Virus record (IMG/VR): IMGVR_UViG_3300027782_003601 | Coordinates: 112,193 to 176,192 of that record | Reading direction: 5' to 3' (one strand) | Length of the DNA stretch: 64,000 nt | From: a virus | Shown: in pieces, positions 8,058 to 17,974 of the stretch | How the letters are laid out: the number at the start of each line of letters is the position of its first letter | Numbering within the stretch: position 1 is the stretch's first letter | Made by a program: the position numbers and the translations under genes | Notes under the pieces: generated by a model | The model's input: only the letters and a program-made list of their open reading frames with translations | The model's database searches: none | What the model was told of the DNA's origin: nothing

Positions 8058-9254
8058 ATGTCTGTAAACACATACTGGTCAGGTTCAGTATCTGGCTCAT
8101 TTATATCGGGTTCATCTACTCCTTTTGGAATTTACGATTCGGATACTGGATTTAGAAATGATGCACCTAAAACTGCAACATGGGTAGCAAAGCGTTTAGG
8201 ATATCCAATTGTTAATATTGAATTGAATAATGACCAAATATTTGCTTGCTTTGAAGAATCTGTTTCAGAATATTCAGCACAAGTAAATCAATTTAATCTT
8301 CGTAATAACCTTGATATTTTAAGAGGTCAACCAAAGGGTAAAATTGCAAATTATTCTCAAACTCTTGTAGATGGTTCATATTTGCCAACATCAATTCGTA
8401 TGGCACAACAATATGGAACATTATCAGGTGTAGGAGGTTCAACTGCAATCAAAAAAGCATATATAACATTAACATCATCAGTTCAAGTATATGATTTGAT
8501 GACTCAAGCAACAGATAATGAAAGTAGTCGTTCTTTTGGGTTAATATTTAGTGGTTCATCAACTGTTGATGTTACAAAGGTATTTCACGAAGCAATTCCC
8601 GCAATTACTCGTTTCTTTGACCCATATTCGGTAGGTGCACAAGGTACGTTGAATTTAATGAGTGAGTTAGGTTTTGGTAATTATTCACCTGCTGCACAAT
8701 TCTTAATGATGCCTTTATATGAGGATGTATTGAGAATGCAACATATTGAATTTAATGACCATATTCGTAAATCAGCATTTACATTTAATATTGTAGATAA
8801 TAAATTAGAAATATTTCCCGTTCCAACTATAAATTCACCATCAAGAATATACTTTGAGTATATGAGTAGAGATGAATTTGAACATGATTCTCAAACTATT
8901 CAATCAGAATCACTTTCTGATTATTCAGATATTCCGTATGATTTTATTCAATATTCAAATATAAATGATGTTGGAGTACAATGGATTAGAAAGTATACAT
9001 TAGCACTCTCTAAGGAGTTGTTAGGAGCAATAAGAGAGAAGTATTCATCTATTCCTATACCTGATGCAGAAATCTCTTTAGATGGGGCAGCATTGAGAGC
9101 AGAAGCACAAGTTGAAAAAGATTATCTAATCACTCAATTAAGAGAAAATTTAGAAGAGATGAGTAGAAAAAATGTGATGGAAAATAAAACACATGAATCT
9201 AATCATCATCAAGAAATGTTAAGAAAAGTTCCATTAAAATTATATGTAGGATAA
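8058..9254 (+). CDS. 13: Neck / head-closure protein, gp13-like
   Basis: The 398-residue product is a probable neck protein connecting portal to tail. The region 'LGYPIVNIELNNDQIFACFE' (about 47-66) is the helix-entry pattern of head-tail adaptors, and the central part alternates Ser/Gly-rich beta segments with a helical core (about 185-290). The C-terminal ~70 residues are helical and charged. It heads the gp13-gp14-gp15 order normal for T4-like phages, directly downstream of the capsid gene. It is longer than T4 gp13 (309 aa). The assignment rests mostly on synteny plus the adaptor-like segment. Confidence 0.7.
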   Translation: MSVNTYWSGSVSGSFISGSSTPFGIYDSDTGFRNDAPKTATWVAKRLGYPIVNIELNNDQIFACFEESVSEYSAQVNQFNLRNNLDILRGQPKGKIANYSQTLVDGSYLPTSIRMAQQYGTLSGVGGSTAIKKAYITLTSSVQVYDLMTQATDNESSRSFGLIFSGSSTVDVTKVFHEAIPAITRFFDPYSVGAQGTLNLMSELGFGNYSPAAQFLMMPLYEDVLRMQHIEFNDHIRKSAFTFNIVDNKLEIFPVPTINSPSRIYFEYMSRDEFEHDSQTIQSESLSDYSDIPYDFIQYSNINDVGVQWIRKYTLALSKELLGAIREKYSSIPIPDAEISLDGAALRAEAQVEKDYLITQLRENLEEMSRKNVMENKTHESNHHQEMLRKVPLKLYVG

Positions 9255-9255
9255 T

Positions 9256-9711
9256 ATGCCAAAGTTTTCATTAGGTAGAGATTTAGATTTTTTTCATAGT
9301 ATTGCCAGAGAATTGGTAGATACTGTGATAGAAAATACATTTATATTATTTAAAGTAGATTTAAATGCTACAAAAGTAAATATTTACGGAGAAGCATTAG
9401 ATAAAACTTGGCATCCAGGTGTTGAATTATATGGTTTAGTTGATAAAGAACCTGAAGGAGTTTTATATGAAGGATTTGGTCCAGATTTAGTACAAGCTAT
9501 GACTTTTAAAGTTGATAAAGGATTGTGTGAAGAAAGAAACATATATCCCGAAATTGGTGATATTATACATTACGATGATTCCTATTATGAAATTGATAAT
9601 ACAAATGAAATTCAGTTTATAGCAGGTTCACCTGATAATAATTGGAGTATTGTAATTACGGCATTCCAAGTAAGCAAATCAACTCTAAATATAGAACAAA
9701 GAATAGATTAA
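9256..9711 (+). CDS. 14: Neck protein, gp14-like
   Basis: This 151-residue protein carries late-half features of gp14-type neck proteins: 'YPEIGDIIHYDDSYYEIDN' around residues 96-114 and a WSIVITAFQ strand near the end, with a beta-rich body. T4 gp14 is longer (256 aa), so this is a compact version. It lies two bases after the gp13-like gene and one base before the gp15-like gene, so all three are probably co-translated. Role: completion of the neck to which the tail attaches. Confidence 0.68.
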   Translation: MPKFSLGRDLDFFHSIARELVDTVIENTFILFKVDLNATKVNIYGEALDKTWHPGVELYGLVDKEPEGVLYEGFGPDLVQAMTFKVDKGLCEERNIYPEIGDIIHYDDSYYEIDNTNEIQFIAGSPDNNWSIVITAFQVSKSTLNIEQRID

Positions 9712-9712
9712 T

Positions 9713-10825
9713 ATGTCTACTAACCCATTAAGAAAATCCGATAGGATTCTACAATCAAAATCTACAAAAGAAGATATAAAACAAAGTATATCTCTTTTTG
9801 ATATAGATTATGCAATGATGTCTTATTTAGAAGATACGGCATTGCCTACATTAGATAATAATGGTGTTGGATTAAAAATACCTGTAATTTATGGTAATTC
9901 GGAAAGATGGAATGGTGCAAGAAGACAGGGTGTATTTAGAGATGATAAAGGTAAAATTCAATTACCTTTAATGATGATTCGTAGAACATCAATTGCAAAG
10001 GATGACCAAATGCCAATGCTAAATAGACATGTTTCATATTCCGGTATTACAAAATATTCAAAAGATAATAAATACGATAGATTTACATTATTGGGTAAAA
10101 ATGTACAACCTAAATATGAAATTTATAAAATACAAATGCCAGAATATGTTGAATTAAACTATGATTGTATGGTTTGGACTTCATATACAGAACATTTAAA
10201 TGCAGTAATAGAGCAATTACAATATACAGGAACTTATTGGGGAGATAAAGATAAATTTAAATTTAGAACAACTATTAGTGATTTTAATGTTGTAAATGAA
10301 GTTGGTGAGGGAACGGAAAGAATTAATAGAGTTGAATTTAGTTTATCAGTAAAAGCGTATTTACTTCCAGAAAAATTTGATGGTCAAAATACAACTAAAA
10401 AATCATTTTCTACAAAAAGAATTGTTGTTGCAACTGAAACCGATGTAACTGCAAATGGTAGATTAGAAGGGATGTTAACTACCCCATCTCCATATTATGA
10501 TAATAAAGATTTAATTGATTTTTTATCTATAAATAATAGTAAAACACAAAACCCAATTTCAAATAATACTATTACATTCACATCAATAAAAGCAATAAAA
10601 ACACCATCGCAATTGACATCGGTTGTAACTTCAGGAATGACATATGGTTCAGATGTATATGATATAAAATTATACATAAATGGTGTTAGAGTATTACAAT
10701 CAACTAAATTTACAGTTGTAATAAGTGCTACATCCATTGTGGTAACATTTTTGCCAGCAGGAATTGGATACAACGTAACATCTACAGATGAAATTGCAAT
10801 AACAGGTAAATTTATAGATGTATAA
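9713..10825 (+). CDS. 15: Tail completion / sheath stabiliser, gp15-like
   Basis: The 370-residue product contains the gp15 core at about 140-225: a 'NYDCMVWTSYTEHLNAVIEQ' helix, TYWGDKDKFKFR, then an ERINRVEFSLSVKAYLLPE block. These match the tail-terminator fold of gp15 relatives. The last ~110 residues are a Ser/Thr-rich beta extension absent from T4 gp15 (272 aa) that ends in an 'EIAITGKFIDV' strand and may be a surface decoration. The stop overlaps the next ATG (TAATG). It caps the tail tube and sheath before joining to the neck. Confidence 0.8.
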   Translation: MSTNPLRKSDRILQSKSTKEDIKQSISLFDIDYAMMSYLEDTALPTLDNNGVGLKIPVIYGNSERWNGARRQGVFRDDKGKIQLPLMMIRRTSIAKDDQMPMLNRHVSYSGITKYSKDNKYDRFTLLGKNVQPKYEIYKIQMPEYVELNYDCMVWTSYTEHLNAVIEQLQYTGTYWGDKDKFKFRTTISDFNVVNEVGEGTERINRVEFSLSVKAYLLPEKFDGQNTTKKSFSTKRIVVATETDVTANGRLEGMLTTPSPYYDNKDLIDFLSINNSKTQNPISNNTITFTSIKAIKTPSQLTSVVTSGMTYGSDVYDIKLYINGVRVLQSTKFTVVISATSIVVTFLPAGIGYNVTSTDEIAITGKFIDV

Positions 10826-11172
10826 TGAAACGAAATATTTTAGATATAACACAAACTATAAGTAGAAAACCTGGAAATGCAATATTAACACCTTATAATT
10901 TAAAGGATTCTACTTATTGGATTTTTGAAGCAAAGGGTTGGAGATTTAAATCTATTTTAAGAGAAATAGAATTTAGAGAAACTCAAAATAGATTAAATAT
11001 TCACATAAATACTCAAAATATAAGTCCAAAAGATTATATTGCAGAAGATGGACCTACTGGATTATTAATAAAATTTATAAAAAATAATTTTGAAATGTAT
11101 ATTATTGATGGGAACTCATTGGATGGTGGAGATTTTATAGAAATAAAAGGAGATATAGAAAAATATGCTTAA
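10825..11172 (+). CDS. Uncharacterised protein of the neck operon
   Basis: This 115-residue alpha/beta protein has no recognised family. It contains WIFEAKGWRFKSILREIEF (about 32-50), then beta segments. It overlaps the previous stop by one base and the next start by eight, so it belongs to the same co-translated neck operon. A structural or assembly role is inferred from context alone. Confidence 0.6.
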   Translation: MKRNILDITQTISRKPGNAILTPYNLKDSTYWIFEAKGWRFKSILREIEFRETQNRLNIHINTQNISPKDYIAEDGPTGLLIKFIKNNFEMYIIDGNSLDGGDFIEIKGDIEKYA

Positions 11173-11836
11173 TAAATTTTCATCAAATGCTAGAAAATTA
11201 AATAGAATCATTCCAAAAGTTAATTTTAACAATTTGAATGATTCTTTATATATTACTGCTAGTCTTTTAAATGTAGAATTACCATCATCATCTTCGTATC
11301 AATCTAATACACGACAAAACCCATTTGGTCCAACTGTTATTAATACAAATAATATTAATGATAGTTTGTATACAACTGCTAGTTTACAAAATATAGAATT
11401 GCCATCATCATCTTCATACCAATCGCATACTCGTTCTAATTCAAATCCAATAAAAGTTATAAACAACAAACAAACTATAGAAGATTTTCATAATGAAATA
11501 TTTGAACATAGTGTTAGATATGTTGAAAGAAAAGTTGATGAATTTAATAATGATTTAAATACATTAACAATGTATAATGTATTTTTAGATTATGGTACGG
11601 AAGGTGCTAATTCGGATAATTTTGAAATATTTGTGTTTGGATTGCAAATACCGGGAGATTATACAATTGTGGAAATAAATAATAATGTTGTAATAAGTTT
11701 AAATGATGAGTATATAGATTTTGATAATGTTACACTTGATGATATTTATGTTATAGGTAAAATAGTAGAAATTGGTTTGAATTCTGAAGATTATTTTGGT
11801 TTAACAACTGAAAATGATGAAAATATAATATTGTAA
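11165..11836 (+). CDS. Uncharacterised protein with a 40-residue internal repeat
   Basis: The 223-residue product has no recognised family. Two copies of a motif of the form LNDSLY-TASL-N-ELPSSSSYQS begin at residues 24 and 64, exactly 40 residues apart, so the N-terminal third arose by tandem duplication. Residues 110-215 are acidic and beta-rich. It lies between the neck genes and the first fibre gene, so it might be a connector or fibre-attachment protein. That is inference from position and low-complexity linker character. Confidence 0.6.
   Translation: MLNKFSSNARKLNRIIPKVNFNNLNDSLYITASLLNVELPSSSSYQSNTRQNPFGPTVINTNNINDSLYTTASLQNIELPSSSSYQSHTRSNSNPIKVINNKQTIEDFHNEIFEHSVRYVERKVDEFNNDLNTLTMYNVFLDYGTEGANSDNFEIFVFGLQIPGDYTIVEINNNVVISLNDEYIDFDNVTLDDIYVIGKIVEIGLNSEDYFGLTTENDENIIL
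11237..11434 (+). repeat. Two 120-nt-spaced coding repeats
   Basis: Two ~78-base copies start exactly 120 bases apart and encode the duplicated NDSLY...PSSSSYQS segment. The bases have diverged but the reading frame and spacing are kept. Confidence 0.7.
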
Positions 11837-11838
11837 AA

Positions 11839-13920
11839 ATGACAAATAAAAGTAAAAAAATATCGGATTTACCTTCATTAAGCCCCGCATCATTGGATAC
11901 GACTTATGTAGTTGGGATATCAGGTAGTACAACTTATAAGATTTCCATAAATCAATTAACATCTTCATTAGATAGTGTATTTGCAACCGATTTAGCAGCT
12001 GCTGCATTGAGTAGTTCAAATGCAATAATGTATCAGACAGCATCAGCGGCATCAACTTGGACATTTAATCACTTTTTGGCAACTAAATATCCTATTGTAA
12101 ATGTTTATGATAACAACGATAATATTATAATTCCACAATCAATAGTAGCAAACAATAGTAGTTCTTTAACAATAACATTTTCATCACCAAGAACAGGTAC
12201 TGCGGTAGCATCTAAAGGAGGATATGTAGGTTCGGCGGTAGGAAATGCCACAACCGCAAATGCATTAGCAACTGGTAGATTAATAAATAATACCCTATTT
12301 GATGGTACACAAAACATAACAATACCTAATTTAGTTTCGGGTTCAACCCAAATTTCATTAGCAGGTACATCTGATTATAATAGTTTATTTGCAGGGGTTG
12401 CATCATCAACGGCATCATTAAATGTATTTACTTCATCAATAAACAGATGGAGTAGTTCTTTAGCAACAACTGGTTCTAATACATTTATAGGAAATCAAAT
12501 AATAACTGGTTCTTTATTTGTTTCTGGAACTATATTACAAAATGGTGGTGGATTAGCAGTTCAAGATGGTACAATTTTATACCATAGTTCTTCTAATTGG
12601 TTTATTCCAACATCAACTGTTAGTACATCGGGTACAATTGCAACTTCAGTTGGTACTCAGTTTACATCGGCAATGATTGGTGCTAAATTAACCATACTAA
12701 GAGAAAGTAAAATAATAACCGCATTTACATCAAATACACAAGTAACGGTTGATTCTGCCTACTCACAAAACTATAGTTCAATTCCATCTGGTAGTTGGGG
12801 AGTTTGTAGTAAAGCATTTGAAATACAATCTGATAGCAGTATTTATTATTACAATAAAACTGGTGCAGTTGTTTTTGGTAAACGTTCCGATTCAAATGTA
12901 TATGCTGCTAATTTATTATCAACTTCCGGTGATTCATTTTATTTATTGGTAAATTCATTTGGAATAAATAAAAACTTTACTATAAATTGGTCTGATGATA
13001 CATCTGGTGTTAATACCAAAAGTATAGGTTTAAGAAGAAACAATACTGGTTCTTTAGAAATATATGATGGAAATACTGTAGATGGGGCGGTTGCAAATAG
13101 AAGAGATTTAATTGCTAGAGATATTACGGGTTCAAATGCTACATTTAGTGGTTCGTTTAATATAACTGGTTCATTAACAATGTCTGGTGATATTATACCT
13201 TCAGCAGACAATATTAGGTCATTGGGAAAAGCAAATTTTGATTATAATACTGTATGGGCAAGAAAAGTAAGAAGTTCGGGAGGATTAACATTCCAAACAG
13301 ATAATTATAATTTATATTCTGGCACATCATTTACAGAAATATTAAGAATTAATGCGGTATCTAGTAGTTTTATTTTTCAAAATGGAGGTACATTTAATGA
13401 TAATGGATATCGTATACAAATAAACGCATCTGGCTCTGCATCGGGTTCATTATTCGTATCCGGTTCATCTGTATTTTCTGGTTCAATTAATATTAGTAGT
13501 GGTTCAATTACAATGCCAAATAGACCTGCATTTAGAGTGTATGGAGCAGGTGGAGCAACTTCGGCAATAACTACATTATCTGGTAGTATGACAACAATTG
13601 ATTATAATCAAGGTGGTTGGGATAATACAACGGGCACATTTACTGCACCAATTGCAGGATTATATCAAGTAAATTTAGTTTGTAGAACAAATTCAAATTC
13701 AGGTTCGGCAGCACAAATTGTAGTATTTAAAAATAATACAGGTGGTGCTAGTGGAACTGCACAAGTAATGATAGAGTGGGCTTCAAATACAAGTATGAAC
13801 CACACAGGTGGTTCTACTATTTCTAAATTAGCAGTAGGAGATACATTAAAAGCAGTAGTATCGGTTGGAACAATTACATTTGATGCAAACGATAATTTTT
13901 CAGTAGCATATATTGGATAA
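11839..13920 (+). CDS. Tail fibre / adhesin with C-terminal C1q-like domain
   Basis: The 693-residue protein has three parts. An N-terminal region carries 'SKKISDLPSLSP' near residue 4, a common start for phage structural adaptors. A long Ser/Thr/Asn/Gly shaft follows, including cassettes found in other fibre genes of this window (residues about 58-220 and 395-445). From about residue 559 there is a C-terminal C1q/TNF-like beta-sandwich (FRVYGAGG, TAPIAGLYQVN, NFSVAYIG). C1q-like domains form trimeric knobs and often bind ligands, so this is probably a host-binding fibre. The gene follows the previous stop by two bases. Family identification of the tip is fairly secure; the receptor is unknown. 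Confidence 0.8.
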   Translation: MTNKSKKISDLPSLSPASLDTTYVVGISGSTTYKISINQLTSSLDSVFATDLAAAALSSSNAIMYQTASAASTWTFNHFLATKYPIVNVYDNNDNIIIPQSIVANNSSSLTITFSSPRTGTAVASKGGYVGSAVGNATTANALATGRLINNTLFDGTQNITIPNLVSGSTQISLAGTSDYNSLFAGVASSTASLNVFTSSINRWSSSLATTGSNTFIGNQIITGSLFVSGTILQNGGGLAVQDGTILYHSSSNWFIPTSTVSTSGTIATSVGTQFTSAMIGAKLTILRESKIITAFTSNTQVTVDSAYSQNYSSIPSGSWGVCSKAFEIQSDSSIYYYNKTGAVVFGKRSDSNVYAANLLSTSGDSFYLLVNSFGINKNFTINWSDDTSGVNTKSIGLRRNNTGSLEIYDGNTVDGAVANRRDLIARDITGSNATFSGSFNITGSLTMSGDIIPSADNIRSLGKANFDYNTVWARKVRSSGGLTFQTDNYNLYSGTSFTEILRINAVSSSFIFQNGGTFNDNGYRIQINASGSASGSLFVSGSSVFSGSINISSGSITMPNRPAFRVYGAGGATSAITTLSGSMTTIDYNQGGWDNTTGTFTAPIAGLYQVNLVCRTNSNSGSAAQIVVFKNNTGGASGTAQVMIEWASNTSMNHTGGSTISKLAVGDTLKAVVSVGTITFDANDNFSVAYIG
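12013..12060 (+). repeat. 48-nt direct repeat shared with the giant fibre gene (copy 1)
   Basis: These 48 bases are identical to 22112-22159 in the 2188-residue fibre gene and lie within a longer similar cassette of roughly 150 codons. They mark recent copying or recombination between fibre genes. Confidence 0.9.
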
Positions 13921-13929
13921 AATAAAATA

Positions 13930-14751
13930 ATGGCAATACAAATTACAAATGGATTTAGAGTACAAAGTACGAAAGATGGTATAACTGCTTTAACCGCCGG
14001 GATTTCGGCATTTCAAATTAAAACAGATTTTCCAACTGCAACCGATGGTTTATATTGGATACAAAACCCAAACATAAATAGTGGTAGTGCAGTTCAAGTA
14101 TATTGTGATATGACTACACTTGGTGGAGGTTGGACTTTAATTATGCAGAATAATTATTATGATTGGACTTTTTCAAATTGTTTGTTAAGAAATCAAACAT
14201 CAGCTCCTTCTACTTTGGCAGCAAATAATACATTAGGTAGTGCTGGTAGTAATGGTAATTATAGTATTATTGGTTGGGCGGATTATATTAAAAAATCGGC
14301 AAGTGGATTTGATTATATGTTAGATGCGCAATATAGAGGAAGAAATGGTGGTGCATGGACGGCTAATCAGCCATATAGTTTTGTAGGACAAGTTGATAAT
14401 GCAGCTTATAATGCTTCACCTTCAACTTATTTTGGTGGTGGTGGAAGTGTAATTTCAGGTAATGCTGGATTTCGTCAAGATATAACATTAATTTCTTCTT
14501 TTTATACTGGTGCAAGCGGTGTTGGGACTTGGAGTTATAGTGATGGTGGTATAGAAAAACGAATGCCGTGGTACGCAAATAATGGAAGTAACGCTTCATT
14601 TGTAGGTCAGGCTATCTTTACTACAACACATGATGATAATGGTTCGTGGTGGGGTACATTAATGATGACTGGTACTAATTTCTCCCCTGCACCTTGGCAA
14701 AATGATACCGGTGTAGGTAACCCCAATATTATTTGGTATTGGGTTAGATAA
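13930..14751 (+). CDS. Fibrinogen-like domain (FReD) protein, putative lectin-type adhesin
   Basis: The 273-residue product has the entry signature of fibrinogen C-terminal-like domains at about residues 40-75: 'GLYWIQNP', then VQVYCDMTTLGGGWTLIM, which parallels the G-x-Y-x-I...Y-C-D-M-x-x-x-GGGWT pattern. Later Trp/Gly-rich segments, such as NGSWWGTLMMTG and a terminal IIWYWVR, suit the same fold. In animals such domains bind acetylated sugars, and in phages they act as fibre tips. It lies between two fibre genes and probably binds a host surface glycan. The long middle insertion is unusual and the exact ligand is unknown. Confidence 0.75.
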   Translation: MAIQITNGFRVQSTKDGITALTAGISAFQIKTDFPTATDGLYWIQNPNINSGSAVQVYCDMTTLGGGWTLIMQNNYYDWTFSNCLLRNQTSAPSTLAANNTLGSAGSNGNYSIIGWADYIKKSASGFDYMLDAQYRGRNGGAWTANQPYSFVGQVDNAAYNASPSTYFGGGGSVISGNAGFRQDITLISSFYTGASGVGTWSYSDGGIEKRMPWYANNGSNASFVGQAIFTTTHDDNGSWWGTLMMTGTNFSPAPWQNDTGVGNPNIIWYWVR

Positions 14752-14760
14752 TTGATTTTT

Positions 14761-14770
14761 TATATTTATA
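14761..14770 (+). promoter_or_regulatory. Putative phage late promoter (TATATTTATA)
   Basis: Exact motif six bases before the next ATG. If used, the transcript would be leaderless or nearly so for that gene. Confidence 0.4.
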
Positions 14771-14776
14771 CATAAT

Positions 14777-15082
14777 ATGGCAAACTTAATAAGATTAAAA
14801 CAAATAGAGAGTGGTACAACGTTTACTGCATCCGTATTAAGTGTATTAAATGGTAATACTCTTAATAATATAACAATTGGAACAGCAAATTCTGATAGAT
14901 ATTCATTAATAGTTAGTGGAGCAGTGGCAATTGTGGATGCAAATAATTTACCAGATGGTGGTCTAAATGATATAGATACAAATGTACCTGGGCAATTATG
15001 GTTAAATGGTCAATCATTACCATTAGACCCATCTATTAGTGGAAGTGGTGTATCAAACATTATAGACCAGGGTGAATGGTAA
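14777..15082 (+). CDS. Small fibre-region protein
   Basis: This 101-residue Ser/Thr/Asn/Gly-rich protein has short beta-like strands and no recognised family. It starts 'MANLIRLKQIESG', similar in feel to fibre N-termini that dock on the virion, and ends with IIDQGEW, the same kind of ending (DGGSF, DAGTF) seen in the neighbouring fibre proteins. That shared ending may be an oligomerisation or attachment tail. Function is inferred from the region. Confidence 0.6.
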   Translation: MANLIRLKQIESGTTFTASVLSVLNGNTLNNITIGTANSDRYSLIVSGAVAIVDANNLPDGGLNDIDTNVPGQLWLNGQSLPLDPSISGSGVSNIIDQGEW

Positions 15083-15118
15083 AAAAAATTAATAAAATCA
15101 TTCATTAGTTATAAAACT

Positions 15119-15128
15119 TATATTTATA
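15119..15128 (+). promoter_or_regulatory. Putative phage late promoter (TATATTTATA)
   Basis: Exact motif in an 84-base gap, 38 bases before the next fibre gene. Confidence 0.5.
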
Positions 15129-15166
15129 GATTGAACACAATTATTGATAAAAAATAATTAAAAAAT

Positions 15167-17974
15167 ATGCCACAAATAATTAAACACAGAAGAGGTAGTT
15201 TAGAATCACTACCATCAATTACATCATCACTTCAAAGAGGTGAACTTGTAATAGCATCTGGCTCAACCAATTTAACCGCATCTAACGGTAATTCTATCAC
15301 TTTTGTTGTTCCTACCGATGGTACGATTCAAGCAACTAATAGAATTATAAGAGGAGCAGTAGCACCAAACGTATTTCCTGGTTCTACTTATGGTGGAATG
15401 TTGAATGGAGTTCCGTTTTATGCAAGTTCTTCAACTCAACTTCCTACTTTATTTTTATTAAATCAAGATGGAAATGAATCTATAAATTTAGTAGGTAACA
15501 TCCAACCATATAGTAGTTCGGTTGCAGCACAAATAGCAAATTTAAGTTCATCGGTTGGTACTGGTAATGTTGGAGCATCGGTTACAAGTTTAAACGCATA
15601 TACTGCATCCGCAGAACAAAAATTTGCAGCAATTGGATTAGTAACATCCTCATTAAATGCATATACTCAAAGTAATGATACTGTAAATACTAATCAAAAT
15701 AATAGATTAAGTAGATTAGAAGAATCAACTGCTTCATTAAATGCTTTTAGTGCATCTCAAAATACTAAAGATACAACACTCGCAACATATACAGGTTCAA
15801 TTGATACTAAGTTTACTGCAGTTGCGGCATCAACTGCATCATTGAATTTATTTACTTCATCAATAAATAATTTAGGATTTGCAACAACGGGTTCTAATAC
15901 TTTTAGAGGAACTCAGATTGTATCTGGTTCAATGTATATAACAGGCGATGTGGTTGTTTTTGGTTCATCATCAATGCAAACACTTTCTCAAAGTGTATTA
16001 AACATTGGAACTAATTTAATTACTGTTAATACGGCAAATCCACAATCTAGATTTGGTGGAATGGCTGTAATTGATTCTGGTTCATCACCATTGGTTTCAG
16101 GTTCAATATTATTTGATTCTCGTGATAATGAATGGGTATTTGTACATCAAGCTATATCTGGCTCACCTTTAACATCATCAATTTTCATTACAGGTCCTGA
16201 AACATTAAATAATTTAGGAAACGAAATAAGTTTAACTACTAATAGATTAACAAAAGCAAGTAATAATTCACACCTTTATGATTCTCAAATAACGGATGAT
16301 GGTTCAACGGTTTCAATTAGTGGTAGTTTACAAGTAACAGGTTCAGTAACTGCATCGGCATTCTTAGGAACAATAAGAGCAACAAATGGTATAGTATCTG
16401 GTTCTTCTCAAGTAGATGTAACGGCTACTACAAACTTTACAACATATAGTGGTTCGGTATCCGCATCATTGGCAGCAATAAATGCAAACGTTGGAGCAGG
16501 TGTAGGTATTTCTATAACCAACTTAAATGCATTTACTGCATCACAAATAGATAAAAACGCAACATTAGCAACTTATACGGGTAGTGTTAATAGTAGATTA
16601 AGTAATTTAGAAATTGCATCAGCATCGGCAATTAGTAGATTAGACCAATTATCAACTGATAGTGGTTCTCAAAATACAAGAATTACTACATTAGAAAATA
16701 AAGCAACAACTTTAGGAACTTATACCGCTTCAGTTGATGCAAAATTTGTATCAATCGGTGCAAGTACTTCTTCTTTAAATACTTATACGGCATCTGCTGA
16801 TAATAAATTTAGTGCAATACAATCATCAACGGCATCATTAAATGTATACACTCAATCTAATGATACAACAAATACTGCACAAAATGCTAGATTAACTGCA
16901 TTGGAAACCGCAACAGGTTCAAATACGGTTGTATCTCAATCAATATATTTAATTAACAACTATACTGGTTCAGCATTTTTATCTCAATCAGTTGTAAATG
17001 CTAGATTAACAGCATTAGAAATTGCTTCATCATCTTTAGAATTTTTTACCTCTTCACAAAATACTAAAAATAGTACATTAGCTCTTTATACAGGTTCTAA
17101 TGATACAAAGTGGAGTAATTTAGCAGTTTATACGGGTTCTATTGATACAAAGTTTGCAGCAGTTCAATCTTCTACAAGTTCATTAAACTTATTTACATCA
17201 TCTATATTGACAGCATTGACTGCAAGTGGTGTAAACTTAACTGCAAACGGAAACTTAACTGTAAATGGTAATTTAACGGTAGGTGGTACACAAACAATTG
17301 TAAACTCTACAACTGTTCAATTAGGTGATAATATAATTGAATTAAATGGCTCAAGCGTTGCAAATGGAGGTATTTATGTAAAAGACCCAACTGCTCCTAC
17401 AACAGGAACTGGTTCATTCTTATGGAATTCAACTGGTGATTTCTGGATAGCAGGATTAAGTGGTTCTGAGCAAAGAATATTAGTAGTGGGTTCAATGGGA
17501 GTTGTATCCGGTTCTTCTCAAATTAGTTTAGCAGGAACTTCTGATTATACATCTTTATTTACAGGTATTGCATCAGCAACCGCATCCCTAAATACTTTTA
17601 GTGGTTCTCAGGTAACAAAGGATTTAACACTCGCAACGTATACGGGTTCAATTGATACCAAATTTACAACATTAGGAACTTATACGGGTTCAATTGATAC
17701 AAAATTCACAGCAGTAGCGGCATCAACTGCATCTTTAAATACATTTACTGCAAGTTTAAGTTCTACATCACAAGTAACATTTGGTGGAGTAACATCTTCA
17801 TTCAATATAGCAGCAGCTAGTGTGAGTGGTTCTACTACTACTAAACGAATTGCATTTAGAGATACAACTGGTAAATTAGAATTAGTCCCATCAGCATCAG
17901 TAAATGGTGATTTTGTTCAATGGGATGGTGGAAGTTTTATAATGAGTAACATAATTGACGGAGGCTCATTCTAA
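15167..17974 (+). CDS. Large repeat-rich tail fibre protein
   Basis: The 935-residue protein is dominated by Ser, Thr, Ala and Asn. Its first ~120 residues ('IIKHRRGSLESLPSITSSLQ' onward) are paralogous to the N-terminus of the next gene and resemble virion-docking domains of phage fibres. The shaft consists of repeats built from blocks such as ASTASLN, YTGSIDTKF and LTALE, probably an elongated trimeric coiled/beta rod. Residues about 583-810 form a cassette nearly identical to part of the 2188-residue fibre gene. The chain ends NIIDGGSF. No enzymatic domain was seen. Role: extended fibre or shaft, with host recognition probably supplied by partner proteins. Confidence 0.78.
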   Translation: MPQIIKHRRGSLESLPSITSSLQRGELVIASGSTNLTASNGNSITFVVPTDGTIQATNRIIRGAVAPNVFPGSTYGGMLNGVPFYASSSTQLPTLFLLNQDGNESINLVGNIQPYSSSVAAQIANLSSSVGTGNVGASVTSLNAYTASAEQKFAAIGLVTSSLNAYTQSNDTVNTNQNNRLSRLEESTASLNAFSASQNTKDTTLATYTGSIDTKFTAVAASTASLNLFTSSINNLGFATTGSNTFRGTQIVSGSMYITGDVVVFGSSSMQTLSQSVLNIGTNLITVNTANPQSRFGGMAVIDSGSSPLVSGSILFDSRDNEWVFVHQAISGSPLTSSIFITGPETLNNLGNEISLTTNRLTKASNNSHLYDSQITDDGSTVSISGSLQVTGSVTASAFLGTIRATNGIVSGSSQVDVTATTNFTTYSGSVSASLAAINANVGAGVGISITNLNAFTASQIDKNATLATYTGSVNSRLSNLEIASASAISRLDQLSTDSGSQNTRITTLENKATTLGTYTASVDAKFVSIGASTSSLNTYTASADNKFSAIQSSTASLNVYTQSNDTTNTAQNARLTALETATGSNTVVSQSIYLINNYTGSAFLSQSVVNARLTALEIASSSLEFFTSSQNTKNSTLALYTGSNDTKWSNLAVYTGSIDTKFAAVQSSTSSLNLFTSSILTALTASGVNLTANGNLTVNGNLTVGGTQTIVNSTTVQLGDNIIELNGSSVANGGIYVKDPTAPTTGTGSFLWNSTGDFWIAGLSGSEQRILVVGSMGVVSGSSQISLAGTSDYTSLFTGIASATASLNTFSGSQVTKDLTLATYTGSIDTKFTTLGTYTGSIDTKFTAVAASTASLNTFTASLSSTSQVTFGGVTSSFNIAAASVSGSTTTKRIAFRDTTGKLELVPSASVNGDFVQWDGGSFIMSNIIDGGSF
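16916..17600 (+). repeat. ~230-codon fibre cassette shared with 24196-24870
   Basis: The translated segments (from ATGSNTVVSQSI through GTSDYTSLF) are almost identical to the counterpart in the giant fibre gene. The first half also recurs at about 32880-33240. The repeat supports intergenic recombination between fibre genes. Confidence 0.85.

Noticed and set aside
14363-14599. Any gene opposite the fibrinogen-like gene
   Set aside because: The His/Tyr-rich frame is a reverse-strand artefact of Asn/Gly codons and has no supporting signals.
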